From: SHXO01 sp964523885
GTDB taxonomy: Bacteria; Pseudomonadota; Gammaproteobacteria; Burkholderiales; SHXO01
Assembly: GCA_964523885.1 (NCBI GenBank)
Contig: CAZFYX010000032.1
Span: 5,900-69,899, forward strand
Direction: 5' to 3'
Length of the DNA: 64,000 nt
Made by a program: the position numbers and the translations under genes
The notes under the pieces: generated by a model
What the model was told of the DNA's origin: nothing
The model's database searches: none
What the model saw: only the letters and a program-made list of their open reading frames with translations
Shown: in pieces, positions 50,101-59,058 of the stretch
How the letters are laid out: the number at the start of each line of letters is the position of its first letter
How positions within the stretch are numbered: position 1 is the stretch's first letter

Positions 50101-50149
50101 GGGGCGCGGCCGCAGGCGCGGGAATCATCAAAACGACGGAGGACGAAAC

Positions 50150-51466
50150 GTGAAGACCCTCATCCGCATGCTTGCCGCGCTGCTGTTCGGCGTTGCGGCG
50201 CTGGCTCCGCTGCCGACCCTGGCGCAGGAGGCCGGCACGCAGTTCATCGGCATCACCAGCTACCGCGTGGGCCCCTATGGCGCCAACGGCGCGGCCTTCT
50301 TCAACGGCTTCATCGACTACCTGCAGCTGGTCAACGCGCGCGACGGTGGCATCAACGGCGTGAAGGTGTCGTGGGAGGAGTGCGAGACCGAGTACAACAA
50401 CACCAAGGGTGTGGAGTGCTACGAGCGCCTCAAGACCAAGGCCGCCACGGGCCCGACCGCGATCCACCCCATGTCCACCGGCATCACCTACAGCCTGCTG
50501 GACAAGGCGCCGACGGACAAGATCCCGCTCATGACCTTCGGCTATGGCCGCACCGACGCGGTGGACGGGCGGGTGTTCCCGTGGGTGTTCCCGATGGTGT
50601 CCAACTACTGGGACGCGGCCACCGGCATCGTCAAGTTCATCGCCGAGCGCGAGGGCGCCAACCTGAAGGGCAAGAAGATCGTCCTGCTCTATCACGACTC
50701 CGCCTACAGCAAGGAGCCGCATCCGGTCATCGAGGCGGAAGCCGCTGCGCGCGGCTTCGAGCTCAAGATGATCCCCGTGCCGCATCCGGGCAACGAGCAG
50801 CAGTCCCAGTGGCTGCAGATCCGCCAGTACAAGCCGGACTGGGTGATCCTGTGGGGCTGGGGCGTGATGAACGCCACCGCGCTGAGCACCGCGCAGAAGA
50901 TGGGCTTCCCGCGTGACCACATGGTCGGCAACTGGTGGGCCGGCTCCGAGATCGACACCGAGGCCGCGGGCGAAGCCGCGACCGGCTACTACGCTGCGAG
51001 CCTGAACCTCGCCGGCCGCGACTTCCAGGTCGTGCGCGAAGTGCAGAAGTACGTGCTCGATGCCGGCAAGAGCCAGACCCCGGCGAAGATGGTCGGGAGC
51101 GTGCTGTGGAACCGCGGCCTGGCGGCGGCGATGATGACGGTGGAGTCGGTGCGCACCGCCCAGGGCAAGTTCGGCAAGAAGCCGCTCACCGGAGAGCAGG
51201 TGCGCTGGGGCATCGAGAATCTGACGATCGACGCCAAGCGCCTCAACCAGCTCGGCTTCGGCGGCATGGTGCCGACGGTGAAGCTGTCCTGCACCGATCA
51301 CAGCGGCAGCGGCCTGGTGCGCTTCCAGCAGTGGGACGGCAAGAAGTGGAAGGCCGTGACCGACTGGATGAGCGGCGACCGCCAGCTGGTGCTGAAGATG
51401 GTGGAGGAGTCGGCCGGGAAGTACGCGGCCGAGAAGGGCATCAAGCCGGCTTGCCTGGGCGGCTGA
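50150..51466 (+). CDS. Periplasmic substrate-binding protein of the Liv-type transporter
   Basis: The protein has 438 residues. The signal peptide is MKTLIRMLAALLFGVAALAP with a cut near TLAQEAG. The mature part is a type-1 periplasmic binding protein (Peripla_BP_6) with FFNGFIDYLQLVNARDGGINGVKVSWEECETEYNNTKGVEC and GNWWAGSEIDTEA. It is longer than classical LivK, as is usual in the group linked to acyl-CoA ligases, whose ligands are aromatic or fatty acids and not amino acids. GGAGGACGAAACG precedes the ATG. A repeat element separates it from the second ATPase gene. Confidence 0.92.
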   Translation: MKTLIRMLAALLFGVAALAPLPTLAQEAGTQFIGITSYRVGPYGANGAAFFNGFIDYLQLVNARDGGINGVKVSWEECETEYNNTKGVECYERLKTKAATGPTAIHPMSTGITYSLLDKAPTDKIPLMTFGYGRTDAVDGRVFPWVFPMVSNYWDAATGIVKFIAEREGANLKGKKIVLLYHDSAYSKEPHPVIEAEAAARGFELKMIPVPHPGNEQQSQWLQIRQYKPDWVILWGWGVMNATALSTAQKMGFPRDHMVGNWWAGSEIDTEAAGEAATGYYAASLNLAGRDFQVVREVQKYVLDAGKSQTPAKMVGSVLWNRGLAAAMMTVESVRTAQGKFGKKPLTGEQVRWGIENLTIDAKRLNQLGFGGMVPTVKLSCTDHSGSGLVRFQQWDGKKWKAVTDWMSGDRQLVLKMVEESAGKYAAEKGIKPACLGG

Positions 51467-51482
51467 GGCAGGTGAAGCATGA

Positions 51483-51566
51483 ACCGCAGAGGGCGCAGAG
51501 GCGCGCTGACGCGCTACGCAGAGGAACATCGATTGTTTCCGCTGCGTCCTCTGCGCCCTCTGCGGT
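51483..51566. repeat. Repeat-arm inverted element F (CGCAGAGG octamers)
   Basis: A 19-base perfect arm (51483-51501) pairs with 51548-51566. The arm is a tandem of CGCAGAGG units (CCGCAGAGGGCGCAGAGG). Further imperfect pairing extends the arms by several bases into a 46-base spacer. It is related to element B in sequence. It lies between the binding-protein gene and livF. Confidence 0.8.
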
Positions 51567-51588
51567 GAATGAGTTTGGGGGTTAGGCC

Positions 51589-52404
51589 GTGATGCAACCC
51601 GAGGCACCGCTGCTGGCGGTCAACAACATCGAGGTCATCTACGACCACGTGATCCTCGTGCTCAAGGGCGTGTCGTTCGCCGTCCAGAGCGGGCAGATCG
51701 TGGCGCTGCTCGGTGCCAATGGCGCGGGCAAGACCACCACGCTCAAGGCGATCTCGAATCTGCTCGCCTCGGAACGCGGCGAGGTCACCAAGGGCTCGGT
51801 GGAGTACAAGGGCGAGCGCATCGACCGGCTCAACCCCACCGAGCTGGTGCGCCGCGGCGTCATCCAGGTGATGGAGGGACGCCACTGCTTCGCCCACCTC
51901 ACCATCGAGGAGAACCTGCTCACCGGCGCGTTCACGCGCTCGGCCTCGCGCGGGGAGATCAAGCAGGACCTCGAGCGGGTCTACGAGTACTTTCCGCGCC
52001 TGAAGCAGCGGCGCAGGAGCCAGGCGGGCTACACTTCCGGCGGGGAACAGCAGATGTGCGCGATCGGGCGTGCGCTGATGGCACGGCCGAACATGATCCT
52101 GCTCGACGAGCCGTCCATGGGCCTGGCCCCGCAGGTGGTCGAGGAGATCTTCGAGATCGTGCGCAGCCTCAACCAGAAGGAACAAGTGAGCTTCCTGCTG
52201 GCGGAGCAGAACACCATGGTGGCGCTGCGCTACGCCACCTACGGCTACATCCTGGAGAACGGACGGGTCGTCATGGACGGTCACGCCAGCGATCTCTCCA
52301 CCAACGAGGACGTGAAGGAGTTCTACCTGGGGCTCTCCGCCGGAGGCCGCAAGAGCTTCCGCGACGTCAAGCACTACCGCCGCCGCAAGCGCTGGCTGGC
52401 GTGA
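51589..52404 (+). CDS. livF: Branched-chain-type ABC transporter ATPase LivF
   Basis: The protein has 271 residues. Walker A is GANGAGKTT, the signature is YTSGGEQQMCAIGRALM, and Walker B is MILLDEPSMGLAP. RRGVIQVMEGRHCFAHLTIEENL is typical of LivF. With LivG it powers the transporter. GTG at 51589 and ATG at 51592 are both possible starts; GGGGG upstream favours the second. It ends 46 bases before a phenylacetate-CoA-ligase-like gene that continues the cluster. Confidence 0.95.
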   Translation: MMQPEAPLLAVNNIEVIYDHVILVLKGVSFAVQSGQIVALLGANGAGKTTTLKAISNLLASERGEVTKGSVEYKGERIDRLNPTELVRRGVIQVMEGRHCFAHLTIEENLLTGAFTRSASRGEIKQDLERVYEYFPRLKQRRRSQAGYTSGGEQQMCAIGRALMARPNMILLDEPSMGLAPQVVEEIFEIVRSLNQKEQVSFLLAEQNTMVALRYATYGYILENGRVVMDGHASDLSTNEDVKEFYLGLSAGGRKSFRDVKHYRRRKRWLA

Positions 52405-52450
52405 GCGCCCGCGGCGCGGCGCGCCCGGCGGTCAAACTGGGGGTGAAGCA

Positions 52451-53692
52451 ATGAATCCGCATTTCGACGATCTGGAAACGCGCTCGCCGGAAATCCGCGA
52501 GCGCGCACTGATGCGCGCCCTGGAGGAGCAGGTCGAGCACGCGAAGCGCCACGCACCCTACTTCAAGAAGGTGCTTGCCGACGTGCGCGCAGGGGACGTC
52601 AAGAACCGCGCTGCGCTGGCACGCCTGCCAGTCACGCGCAAGTCCGACCTCATCGAGCTGCAGAAGCAGGACCGGCCCTTCGCCGGCATGACCGCAGTTC
52701 CGCTTGCCCGGCTGGGGCGCGTGTTCGCCTCGCCCGGGCCGATCTACGATCCGCAGGCCGACAAGCGCGATTACTGGGGGCTGTCCCGTGCGCTGTATGC
52801 AGCCGGGTTCCGCGACGGCGAGCTGGTGCACAATACCTTCGCCTACCACTTCACCCCGGCGGGATTCATGTTCGACCTCGCCGCGCAGGCCCTGGGCTGC
52901 CCGGTGTTTCCGGCGGGGACCGGTCAGACCGAGCTTCAGGTGCAGACGATCGCCGACCTCAAGCCAGTGTGCTACACCGGCACGCCCTCGTTCCTGAAGA
53001 TCCTGCTGGAGAAGGCGGACGAACTGAAGCTCGACGTCCGCAGCCTGAAGAAGGCATGCGTGAGCGGCGAGGCGTTCCTGCCGCCCGTGCGTGCGCTGCT
53101 GAAGGAGCGCGGCATCGACGGCTACCAGCTGTACGGCACCGCGGATCTCGGTCTCATCGCCTATGAAACGCCGGCGCGCGAGGGACTCATCGTCGACGAA
53201 GGCGTGATCGTGGAGATCGTGCGGCCCGGCACCGGCGATCCGGTGCCCGAAGGCGAAGTCGGCGAGGTGGTGGTCACGACCCTGACCGCGGAGTATCCGC
53301 TGATCCGCTTCGCCACCGGCGACATGTCGGCGGTGCTTCCCGGCATCAGCGCGTGCGGGCGCACCAACATGCGCATCAAGGGCTGGATGGGACGCGCCGA
53401 CCAGACCACCAAGGTCAAGGGCATGTTCGTGCATCCGTCGCAGGTCGCTGAGGTGGTGAAGCGCCACCCGGGCATCCTGCGCGCACGCCTCGTCGTCACC
53501 CACGACGACGAGCGCAACGACGTGATGACGCTGCACTGCGAGCTGGAGGGCCCGCTGCCGGTCAGTGCGGCCACGGCGGTGGAGGAGTCGCTGCGCGAAG
53601 TGTGCAAGCTGCGCGGACACGTGGTCCTCAAGCCGGCCGGCACGCTGCCCAACGACGGCAAGGTGATCGAGGACCTGCGCAAGTACGACTGA
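52451..53692 (+). CDS. Phenylacetate-CoA ligase-like (PaaK-type) adenylate-forming enzyme
   Basis: The protein has 413 residues. It opens like PaaK family ligases (ALMRALEEQVEHAKRHAPYFKKVL then LPVTRKSDLIELQK). The substrate/AMP region is CVSGEAFLPPVRALLKERGIDGYQLYGTADLGLIAYE, and the hinge is GRADQTTKVKGMFVHPSQV. It should activate an aromatic acid, such as phenylacetate or a relative, to a CoA ester. The glycine-rich P-loop normally seen as SSGTTG is altered to ASPGPIYDP here, so ATP handling may be atypical. It ends 32 bases before phnD. Confidence 0.88.
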   Translation: MNPHFDDLETRSPEIRERALMRALEEQVEHAKRHAPYFKKVLADVRAGDVKNRAALARLPVTRKSDLIELQKQDRPFAGMTAVPLARLGRVFASPGPIYDPQADKRDYWGLSRALYAAGFRDGELVHNTFAYHFTPAGFMFDLAAQALGCPVFPAGTGQTELQVQTIADLKPVCYTGTPSFLKILLEKADELKLDVRSLKKACVSGEAFLPPVRALLKERGIDGYQLYGTADLGLIAYETPAREGLIVDEGVIVEIVRPGTGDPVPEGEVGEVVVTTLTAEYPLIRFATGDMSAVLPGISACGRTNMRIKGWMGRADQTTKVKGMFVHPSQVAEVVKRHPGILRARLVVTHDDERNDVMTLHCELEGPLPVSAATAVEESLREVCKLRGHVVLKPAGTLPNDGKVIEDLRKYD

Positions 53693-53724
53693 GCCTTCGT
53701 CACCCCGCTCCAGGAGCCACTCCG

Positions 53725-54597
53725 ATGCACCCACGACGCGCCTTCACCAGCGGCCTGCTGGCACTGGCATTCTGCACCGGCGCACTGCCCGCGCACGCGC
53801 GCGACATCGTGCTGGGCCTGATCCCGGCCGAGAACAACGAGGAGATGGTCCAGAAGTTCGAGCCGATGCGGGCGCACCTGGAGAAGAAACTGGGCGAGCG
53901 GGTGAAGGTGTTCACGGCGACCGACTACGCGGGGGTGATCGAGGCAATGAAGCGCAAGCGGGTGGACATCGCCTGGTTCGGCCCGCTCGCCTATTACCTT
54001 GCCGAGCGTGAGGCAGGGGCGGAGGCATTCGCGGTCGGCATCCGCGAGGGCAGCAACTCCCACACCTATCGCAGCATCTTCGTCGCGCCATGCGATGCCG
54101 GCATCCGGTCGATCCGCGACATGAAGGGGAAGAGCGTGGCGTTCGTCGATCCGGCCTCCACGTCGGGCGGGCTGATGCCGGCGTTCATGGTGAAGAAGGA
54201 GACCGGAATGATGCCCGACCAGTACTTCGGCAAGTTCACCTACGCGGGATCGCACGACGCGGCCGAGCTCGCGGTGAAGAACCGGACAGTCGATGCCGCT
54301 GCGGACAACGACATCACCTACGAGCGGATGCTGGGAAAGGGGCTCATCAGCAAGCAGAGCAACTGCGTCGTGCTGCAATCCGAGCCGTTGCCGGGACCGC
54401 CGCTGGTCTACCGCAGCGACCTGCCGCCTGAGCTCAAGGCGAAGATCCAGGAGGCGGTGCTCACCGCGCACCAGGAGATCAAGGTGACCGGGTACGGCAA
54501 CCTCAGCCGCTACGTCGCGATTGCGCCGAAGGACTACCAGATGATCCGCGAGATGGTGAAGGCGCTGGGCCTCACCAACGAGCAGATGATGAAGTAG
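53725..54597 (+). CDS. phnD: Phosphonate ABC transporter substrate-binding protein PhnD
   Basis: The protein has 290 residues. The signal peptide is LLALAFCTGALPAHA. The mature part starts DIVLGLIPAENNEEMVQKFEPMRAHLEKKLG, standard for PhnD. VDIAWFGPLAYYLA and VDPASTSGGLMPAFMV complete the ligand-contact motifs. It binds phosphonates or phosphite in the periplasm for import by PhnC/PhnE. CAGGAG precedes the ATG. The 32-base gap to the preceding ligase gene is too short to hold a full promoter before its start, and no Pho box is visible, so the phn operon might be read through from upstream. Confidence 0.95.
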   Translation: MHPRRAFTSGLLALAFCTGALPAHARDIVLGLIPAENNEEMVQKFEPMRAHLEKKLGERVKVFTATDYAGVIEAMKRKRVDIAWFGPLAYYLAEREAGAEAFAVGIREGSNSHTYRSIFVAPCDAGIRSIRDMKGKSVAFVDPASTSGGLMPAFMVKKETGMMPDQYFGKFTYAGSHDAAELAVKNRTVDAAADNDITYERMLGKGLISKQSNCVVLQSEPLPGPPLVYRSDLPPELKAKIQEAVLTAHQEIKVTGYGNLSRYVAIAPKDYQMIREMVKALGLTNEQMMK

Positions 54598-54613
54598 ACG
54601 GGCTGTCCGTCAG

Positions 54614-55345
54614 GTGCGCGCCATCTCCGTCCGCGCAGCGACCAAGCGCTTCCCCAACGGCTTCGAGGCGCTGCGCGGCATCGACGCGCGCATCGATGCC
54701 GGCAGCTTCACCGTCGTGCTCGGACCCAGCGGTGCCGGCAAGTCCACCTTGCTGCGCCTGATGAACGGCCTCGAGCATCCGACCCGTGGGGAGGTGCGCA
54801 TCGGCGACGAGATCGTCGCGCCGCACAGCCTGCGCCGGATCCGCTCCCGCGTGGCGATGGTGTTCCAGCAGTTCAACCTGGTGGACCGCCTGTCGGTCGT
54901 CACCAACGTCCTGACCGGTCGGCTGGCCCGACGCTCCTGGCTGGGCAGCGCGCTGTATCTGTTTCGCAGGGAGGATCTCGACATCGCGCAGGCAGTGCTC
55001 TCGCGCGTGGGACTCACCGACAAGGCCTGGAGCCGCGCCGACAAGCTCTCCGGCGGACAGCGCCAACGCGTGGGGATCGCGCGGGCCCTGGCCCAGCAGC
55101 CCGACGTGATCCTCGCGGACGAGCCGGTCTCCAGCCTCGACCCGGTGTCCAGCGAGGAGATCATGGTGCTGCTGCGCGAGATCCGCGATCGCGACGGCAT
55201 CACCCTGGTGGTGAACCTGCACCAGGTGGAGCTGGCTCGCCGCTTCGCCGACCGCATCATCGGCATGAACGCCGGTCGCATCGTATTCGACGGCACAGCG
55301 CAGGAACTGACGCCGATGGCGCTCAATACGATCTACCGGAAGTAG
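54614..55345 (+). CDS. phnC: Phosphonate ABC transporter ATPase PhnC
   Basis: The protein has 243 residues. Walker A is GPSGAGKST, the signature is KLSGGQRQRVGIARAL, and Walker B is VILADEPVSSLDPVSS. VFQQFNLVDRLSVVTNVLTGRL is the PhnC-type Q-loop region. It starts GTG, 16 bases after phnD. Together with two PhnE permeases it imports phosphonates to the cytoplasm, where the C-P lyase complex acts. Confidence 0.95.
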   Translation: MRAISVRAATKRFPNGFEALRGIDARIDAGSFTVVLGPSGAGKSTLLRLMNGLEHPTRGEVRIGDEIVAPHSLRRIRSRVAMVFQQFNLVDRLSVVTNVLTGRLARRSWLGSALYLFRREDLDIAQAVLSRVGLTDKAWSRADKLSGGQRQRVGIARALAQQPDVILADEPVSSLDPVSSEEIMVLLREIRDRDGITLVVNLHQVELARRFADRIIGMNAGRIVFDGTAQELTPMALNTIYRK

Positions 55346-55349
55346 CGCG

Positions 55350-56165
55350 ATGCGCACCGCCCCAGCCTGGCGCTTCCCCACCCGCAGCGGGCTGCCGCCC
55401 GCGGCCCTCCTCGCCGGCATGGCCATTGCGCTGGCCGCGCTGTGGCTGACTGCGCCGCTGGTGGAAGTCGACCTCGGACGCCTGATCGGCTCGGCCGGAA
55501 AGATGGCGGCGTTCACGGCGCGGCTGCTCACCGTGCCGGACTGGCACTACCTGCCGCAACTGTTCGCGAAGCTGCTCGAGACGATCGAGATCACCGTGCT
55601 CGCGACCGCGATCGCGCTGGTGGTGAGCCTGCCCTTCGGCATTCTGGCGGCCCGCAATGCCACGCCGCATCCGGTGGTCTACCGGCTCTCCCGAGACCTG
55701 CTCAGCCTGATGCGGGCGCTGCCGGAGCTGGTATGGGCGCTGGTCTTCGTCTCGGCCGTGGGCCTGGGCCCGCTGCCGGGCGTGATGGCGCTGGCATTCG
55801 TGACCGTCGGCTTCATGGGCAAGTTCTTCGCCGAGGCGATCGAGGTGGTGGACGAGAAGGCGGTCGAAGGCGTCCTGGCGCACGGCGCGAGCTGGTTCCA
55901 GGTGCGCTGGTTCGCGATGCTGCCGCAGGCCCTGCCGGACTTCGTGGGGACGGTGATGTACGTGCTGGACCACAACCTGCGCGCGGCTGCGATCCTCGGC
56001 CTGGTCGGGGCAGGCGGCATCGGCTACGACCTGGTGATGTCGATGCGGCTGTTCCAGTACGACCGGCTGCTGCCGATCGCGCTGTCGATCTACGTCGCCG
56101 TCACGCTGCTCGATCGCGTCTCCGACCGGCTGCGCGCACGCATCATCCATGGGGCCCGCGCGTGA
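55350..56165 (+). CDS. phnE: Phosphonate ABC transporter permease PhnE (first copy)
   Basis: The protein has 271 residues with about six membrane helices. LLETIEITVLATAIALVVSLPFGILAARN and the coupling loop EAIEVVDEKAVEGVLAHGASWFQVRW are PhnE features, with GLVGAGGIGYDLVMSM near the end. It starts 4 bases after phnC and overlaps the second phnE by GTGA. Unlike the interrupted phnE of E. coli K-12, both copies here appear intact. Confidence 0.93.
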   Translation: MRTAPAWRFPTRSGLPPAALLAGMAIALAALWLTAPLVEVDLGRLIGSAGKMAAFTARLLTVPDWHYLPQLFAKLLETIEITVLATAIALVVSLPFGILAARNATPHPVVYRLSRDLLSLMRALPELVWALVFVSAVGLGPLPGVMALAFVTVGFMGKFFAEAIEVVDEKAVEGVLAHGASWFQVRWFAMLPQALPDFVGTVMYVLDHNLRAAAILGLVGAGGIGYDLVMSMRLFQYDRLLPIALSIYVAVTLLDRVSDRLRARIIHGARA

Positions 56166-56950
56166 CGGCCAGCACCGCACAGCCGCTTCCGCCACGTCCG
56201 CGCGGTCTCGTGCCGGTCTGGGTGGCGCTCGCACTGGCCCTGCTGTGGGTGATGGTGCGTGACCTGGACATCTCGTTCCAGACCCTCGCCTACGGGATGG
56301 ACGACATGGCCGAATACTTCAGCCGCTACGGGCGGCCCGACTTCAGCCGGCTGCCGCGCTATCTGGAGCTGATGGGAATCACCCTGGCCACCGCGCTGTG
56401 GGGCACGACCTTCGCACTCAGTGCCGCGTTCGTCCTGGCGCCGCTCGCAGCGCGCAACTTCACCCCGGGCCCGGTGACCTATCGCCTCGCGCGGGAAGCC
56501 CTCAACTTCATGCGCGCGATGCCCGACCTGCTGCTGGCGCTCGTCTTCGTCGCCGCACTCGGCCTGGGCCCGCTGCCCGGCGCGCTGGCACTGGGCGTGC
56601 ACACCGCCGGGTTCCTGGGCAAGTTCTTCGCGGAGAGCCTCGAGCGCGTGGACCCGGGCGTGTGCGAGGGCGTGACGTCCACCGGCGCCAATCTCGCCCA
56701 ACGGGTGATGTACGCGGGCTGGCCGTCCATCCTGCGCGAGGCACTCGGGTATACCCTCTACATCCTGGACCGCAACGTGAGGATGGCTTCGGTGCTGGGG
56801 TTGGTCGGTGCGGGCGGCATCGGGCTCGCCCTGCACGACACGCTGCGACTGTTCGACTACCCGCAGTCGGCGGCGCTCATCCTGGTCATACTGGTGACGA
56901 TATTGATCATCGACTACGCCTCGGCGTGGCTGAGGAGGAGGCTGGGATGA
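56162..56950 (+). CDS. phnE: Phosphonate ABC transporter permease PhnE (second copy)
   Basis: The protein has 262 residues and is a diverged paralogue of the preceding permease. LMGITLATALWGTTFALSAAFVLAPLAARN and ESLERVDPGVCEGVTSTGANLAQRVMY are the matching helices and coupling loop, and GLVGAGGIGLALHDTL the end motif. The GTG start lies inside the previous stop (GTGA). The two likely form a heterodimer, as in other phn operons with tandem phnE genes. It overlaps phnG by ATGA. Confidence 0.92.
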   Translation: MTASTAQPLPPRPRGLVPVWVALALALLWVMVRDLDISFQTLAYGMDDMAEYFSRYGRPDFSRLPRYLELMGITLATALWGTTFALSAAFVLAPLAARNFTPGPVTYRLAREALNFMRAMPDLLLALVFVAALGLGPLPGALALGVHTAGFLGKFFAESLERVDPGVCEGVTSTGANLAQRVMYAGWPSILREALGYTLYILDRNVRMASVLGLVGAGGIGLALHDTLRLFDYPQSAALILVILVTILIIDYASAWLRRRLG

Positions 56951-57417
56951 TGGGGACGGATCGACGCAACTGGACCCGCGCGCTGACCGCGCACCGTCCG
57001 GCCGAGTTGAAGGCACTGGCGGAGCGGCTGTCGCATGGCTGCGAGGTGCGCACGACGCGGCTGCCGCAGGCCGGGCTGGGGCTGCTGGCCGTGACAGATG
57101 GGGCGTTGCGGGAACCCTACTTCCTGGGCGAGTTCCCGGTGTCGACCTGCAGCGTGGAGATCATGTGGCCGGACGGGCGGCGCGCCGAGGGCGGCTGCAG
57201 CGTGATGGCGGACGACGCCGGGCTGGCGCACGCGCTCGCCGTGCTCGACGGCCTGCTGGCCGGTGACCTGCCGGGGGCGGCCGAGGTCGCCGCAATGGTG
57301 GAGGCCGGCACCCGCCTGCGGGCCGAGCAGGACGCGCGCCGCGACGCCGTGCTGGCGGCGACGCGCGTGGATTTCACCATGCTGAACAGCGCGCAGGAGG
57401 ACGACGATGCAGGTTGA
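56947..57417 (+). CDS. phnG: C-P lyase core subunit PhnG
   Basis: The protein has 156 residues. PYFLGEFPVSTCSVEIMWPDGRRAEGG is the PhnG signature region. With PhnH, PhnI and PhnJ it forms the core complex that converts phosphonate and ATP to ribose triphosphate-phosphonate and then cleaves it. Two consecutive ATG codons start the gene. It overlaps phnE before it and phnH after it, with no space for separate control. Confidence 0.93.
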   Translation: MMGTDRRNWTRALTAHRPAELKALAERLSHGCEVRTTRLPQAGLGLLAVTDGALREPYFLGEFPVSTCSVEIMWPDGRRAEGGCSVMADDAGLAHALAVLDGLLAGDLPGAAEVAAMVEAGTRLRAEQDARRDAVLAATRVDFTMLNSAQEDDDAG

Positions 57418-57946
57418 GCCGATCTGGGGCCCGGCCGCGCAACAGCGCATCTTCCGTGAGCTGGTCGAGGCCTTCTCGCGTCCCGGGGAGGTGCGCGGCG
57501 TGTCGCGGCGCGCGGCCCTGGCCACCCTGATGGACGGCGAGACGACGCTCGCCGATCCGCACGCGCAGCTGACCGCTGCGGACTGGCCCCTGCTGCAGGC
57601 CCGGCACAGCGCGCCGGAGACCGCGCGTTACGTGCTCGCGGACGGGCGGCGGACGCCCGACTTCGCGCCCTGCCTGGGCAGCCTGGAGAGTCCCGAGCTG
57701 GGCGCAACGCTGCTGATCGAGGTCGACCGTGTCGACGATGGACCGCTGCGGCTCGACCTGGCGGGACCGGGCGTCGCCGGCACGCGCACGATGCGCATCG
57801 CGGGCCTGCACGCGGCGTGGCTGGAGCAGCGCGCAACCTGGAATGCGGGCTTCCCGATGGGCGTGGACGTGGTGCTGGCCGATGCCGCCCGCCTCGTCGC
57901 CCTGCCCCGCACCACCCGCATCACGCGCGTCACGGGAGAATCCTGA
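57407..57946 (+). CDS. phnH: C-P lyase core subunit PhnH
   Basis: The protein has 179 residues. The opening FRELVEAFSRPGEVRGV and LEQRATWNAGFPMGVDVVLAD near the end are typical PhnH features. PhnH is a PLP-transferase-like fold without cofactor and part of the PhnGHIJ core. It begins 11 bases inside the end of phnG and shares a base with the phnI start (TGATG). The strong overlap argues for tight stoichiometric expression of the core. Confidence 0.93.
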   Translation: MQVEPIWGPAAQQRIFRELVEAFSRPGEVRGVSRRAALATLMDGETTLADPHAQLTAADWPLLQARHSAPETARYVLADGRRTPDFAPCLGSLESPELGATLLIEVDRVDDGPLRLDLAGPGVAGTRTMRIAGLHAAWLEQRATWNAGFPMGVDVVLADAARLVALPRTTRITRVTGES

Positions 57947-59058
57947 TGGGCTACGTCGCTATCAAGGGCGGGGGACGCGCGATCGCCGGTGCAGCGGCCG
58001 TCACCGAGTTCCTGCGCACCGAGCAGGCCCTGGACGAGGGCGGCGCCGAGCCGCTCGGGATCGAGACCGTCCTCCATCAGTTGCGCCACCTTGTCGATCG
58101 CGTGATTTCCGAAGGCGGGGTGTACCACCCCCAGTTCGCGGCACTCGCGATCAAGCAGAGCCTCGGCGACACGCTGGAAGCCGCGTTCGCGCTACGCGCG
58201 TGGCGCTCGACCCGTCCCCGGCTGGGTGCGACCGTGCCGCACGACACCGCCGGCATGCGCCTGATCCGTCGCATCTCGTCCGCGTTCAAGGAGATCCCTG
58301 GCGGCCAGATGCTGGGGCCTACCTCCGACTACGCGCTGCGCCTGCTGAGAATGGAGCTGATCGACGAGTCTCCGGCGGCATTCCGCAGTGTTGCACGCCA
58401 GTGGCTGGGCAACCGGCCGCAGGAGCGGCTGCCCGACAGCTTCCCCAAGGTCCTCGACACGCTGCGTGCGGAGGGGCTGCTGGCGCCGCCGCGCGGCGTG
58501 CCCGGCCAGCCGCCCTTCGACATCACCCGCGAGCCGCTGGTGTTCCCGGTGCCGCGCTCCGCCGCGCTCGCGACGATGGCGCGCGCGGAGACCGGCTCGC
58601 TGCTCGCGATCGCCTACTCCAACATGCGCGGCTACGGTGACGTCCATCCCACCGTCGCCGAGATGCGGGTCGGCTACCTGCCGGTTCAGCTGCCGCATCC
58701 GGTCACCGGCGACCCGGTCGAGATCGGCGAAGTGCTGGTCACCGAGTGCGAAGTGGTGGCGATGTACGAGGCGGGCGACACCGGCGGCCAGCCTGCGTTC
58801 ACCCTCGGCTACGGCGCCTGCTTCGGCCACAACGAAGTGAAGGCGATCTCGATGGCGATCCTCGACCGGGCGCTGCAGAAGGGCATGCGCGACGGGCCCG
58901 ACAATCCCTCGGAGGATCCGGAGTTTGTGCTGCTGCATGTGGACGGCGTGGATTCGATGGGCTTCGCGTCGCACTACAAGATGCCGCACTACGTGACCTT
59001 CCAGTCCGACCTGGACCGCCTGCGCACGACCCGGGGCAAGCACGGAGAGCGCGCATGA
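57946..59058 (+). CDS. phnI: C-P lyase core subunit PhnI (nucleosidase/phosphonate transfer)
   Basis: The protein has 370 residues. MGYVAIKGGGRAIAGA and GYGACFGHNEVKAISMAILDRAL are PhnI signatures, with DSMGFASHYKMPHYVTFQ at the end. PhnI, with PhnG/H/L, replaces the adenine of ATP with the phosphonate. The length is that of full-size PhnI (about 355-370). Its last codons overlap phnJ by ATGA. Confidence 0.95.
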   Translation: MGYVAIKGGGRAIAGAAAVTEFLRTEQALDEGGAEPLGIETVLHQLRHLVDRVISEGGVYHPQFAALAIKQSLGDTLEAAFALRAWRSTRPRLGATVPHDTAGMRLIRRISSAFKEIPGGQMLGPTSDYALRLLRMELIDESPAAFRSVARQWLGNRPQERLPDSFPKVLDTLRAEGLLAPPRGVPGQPPFDITREPLVFPVPRSAALATMARAETGSLLAIAYSNMRGYGDVHPTVAEMRVGYLPVQLPHPVTGDPVEIGEVLVTECEVVAMYEAGDTGGQPAFTLGYGACFGHNEVKAISMAILDRALQKGMRDGPDNPSEDPEFVLLHVDGVDSMGFASHYKMPHYVTFQSDLDRLRTTRGKHGERA

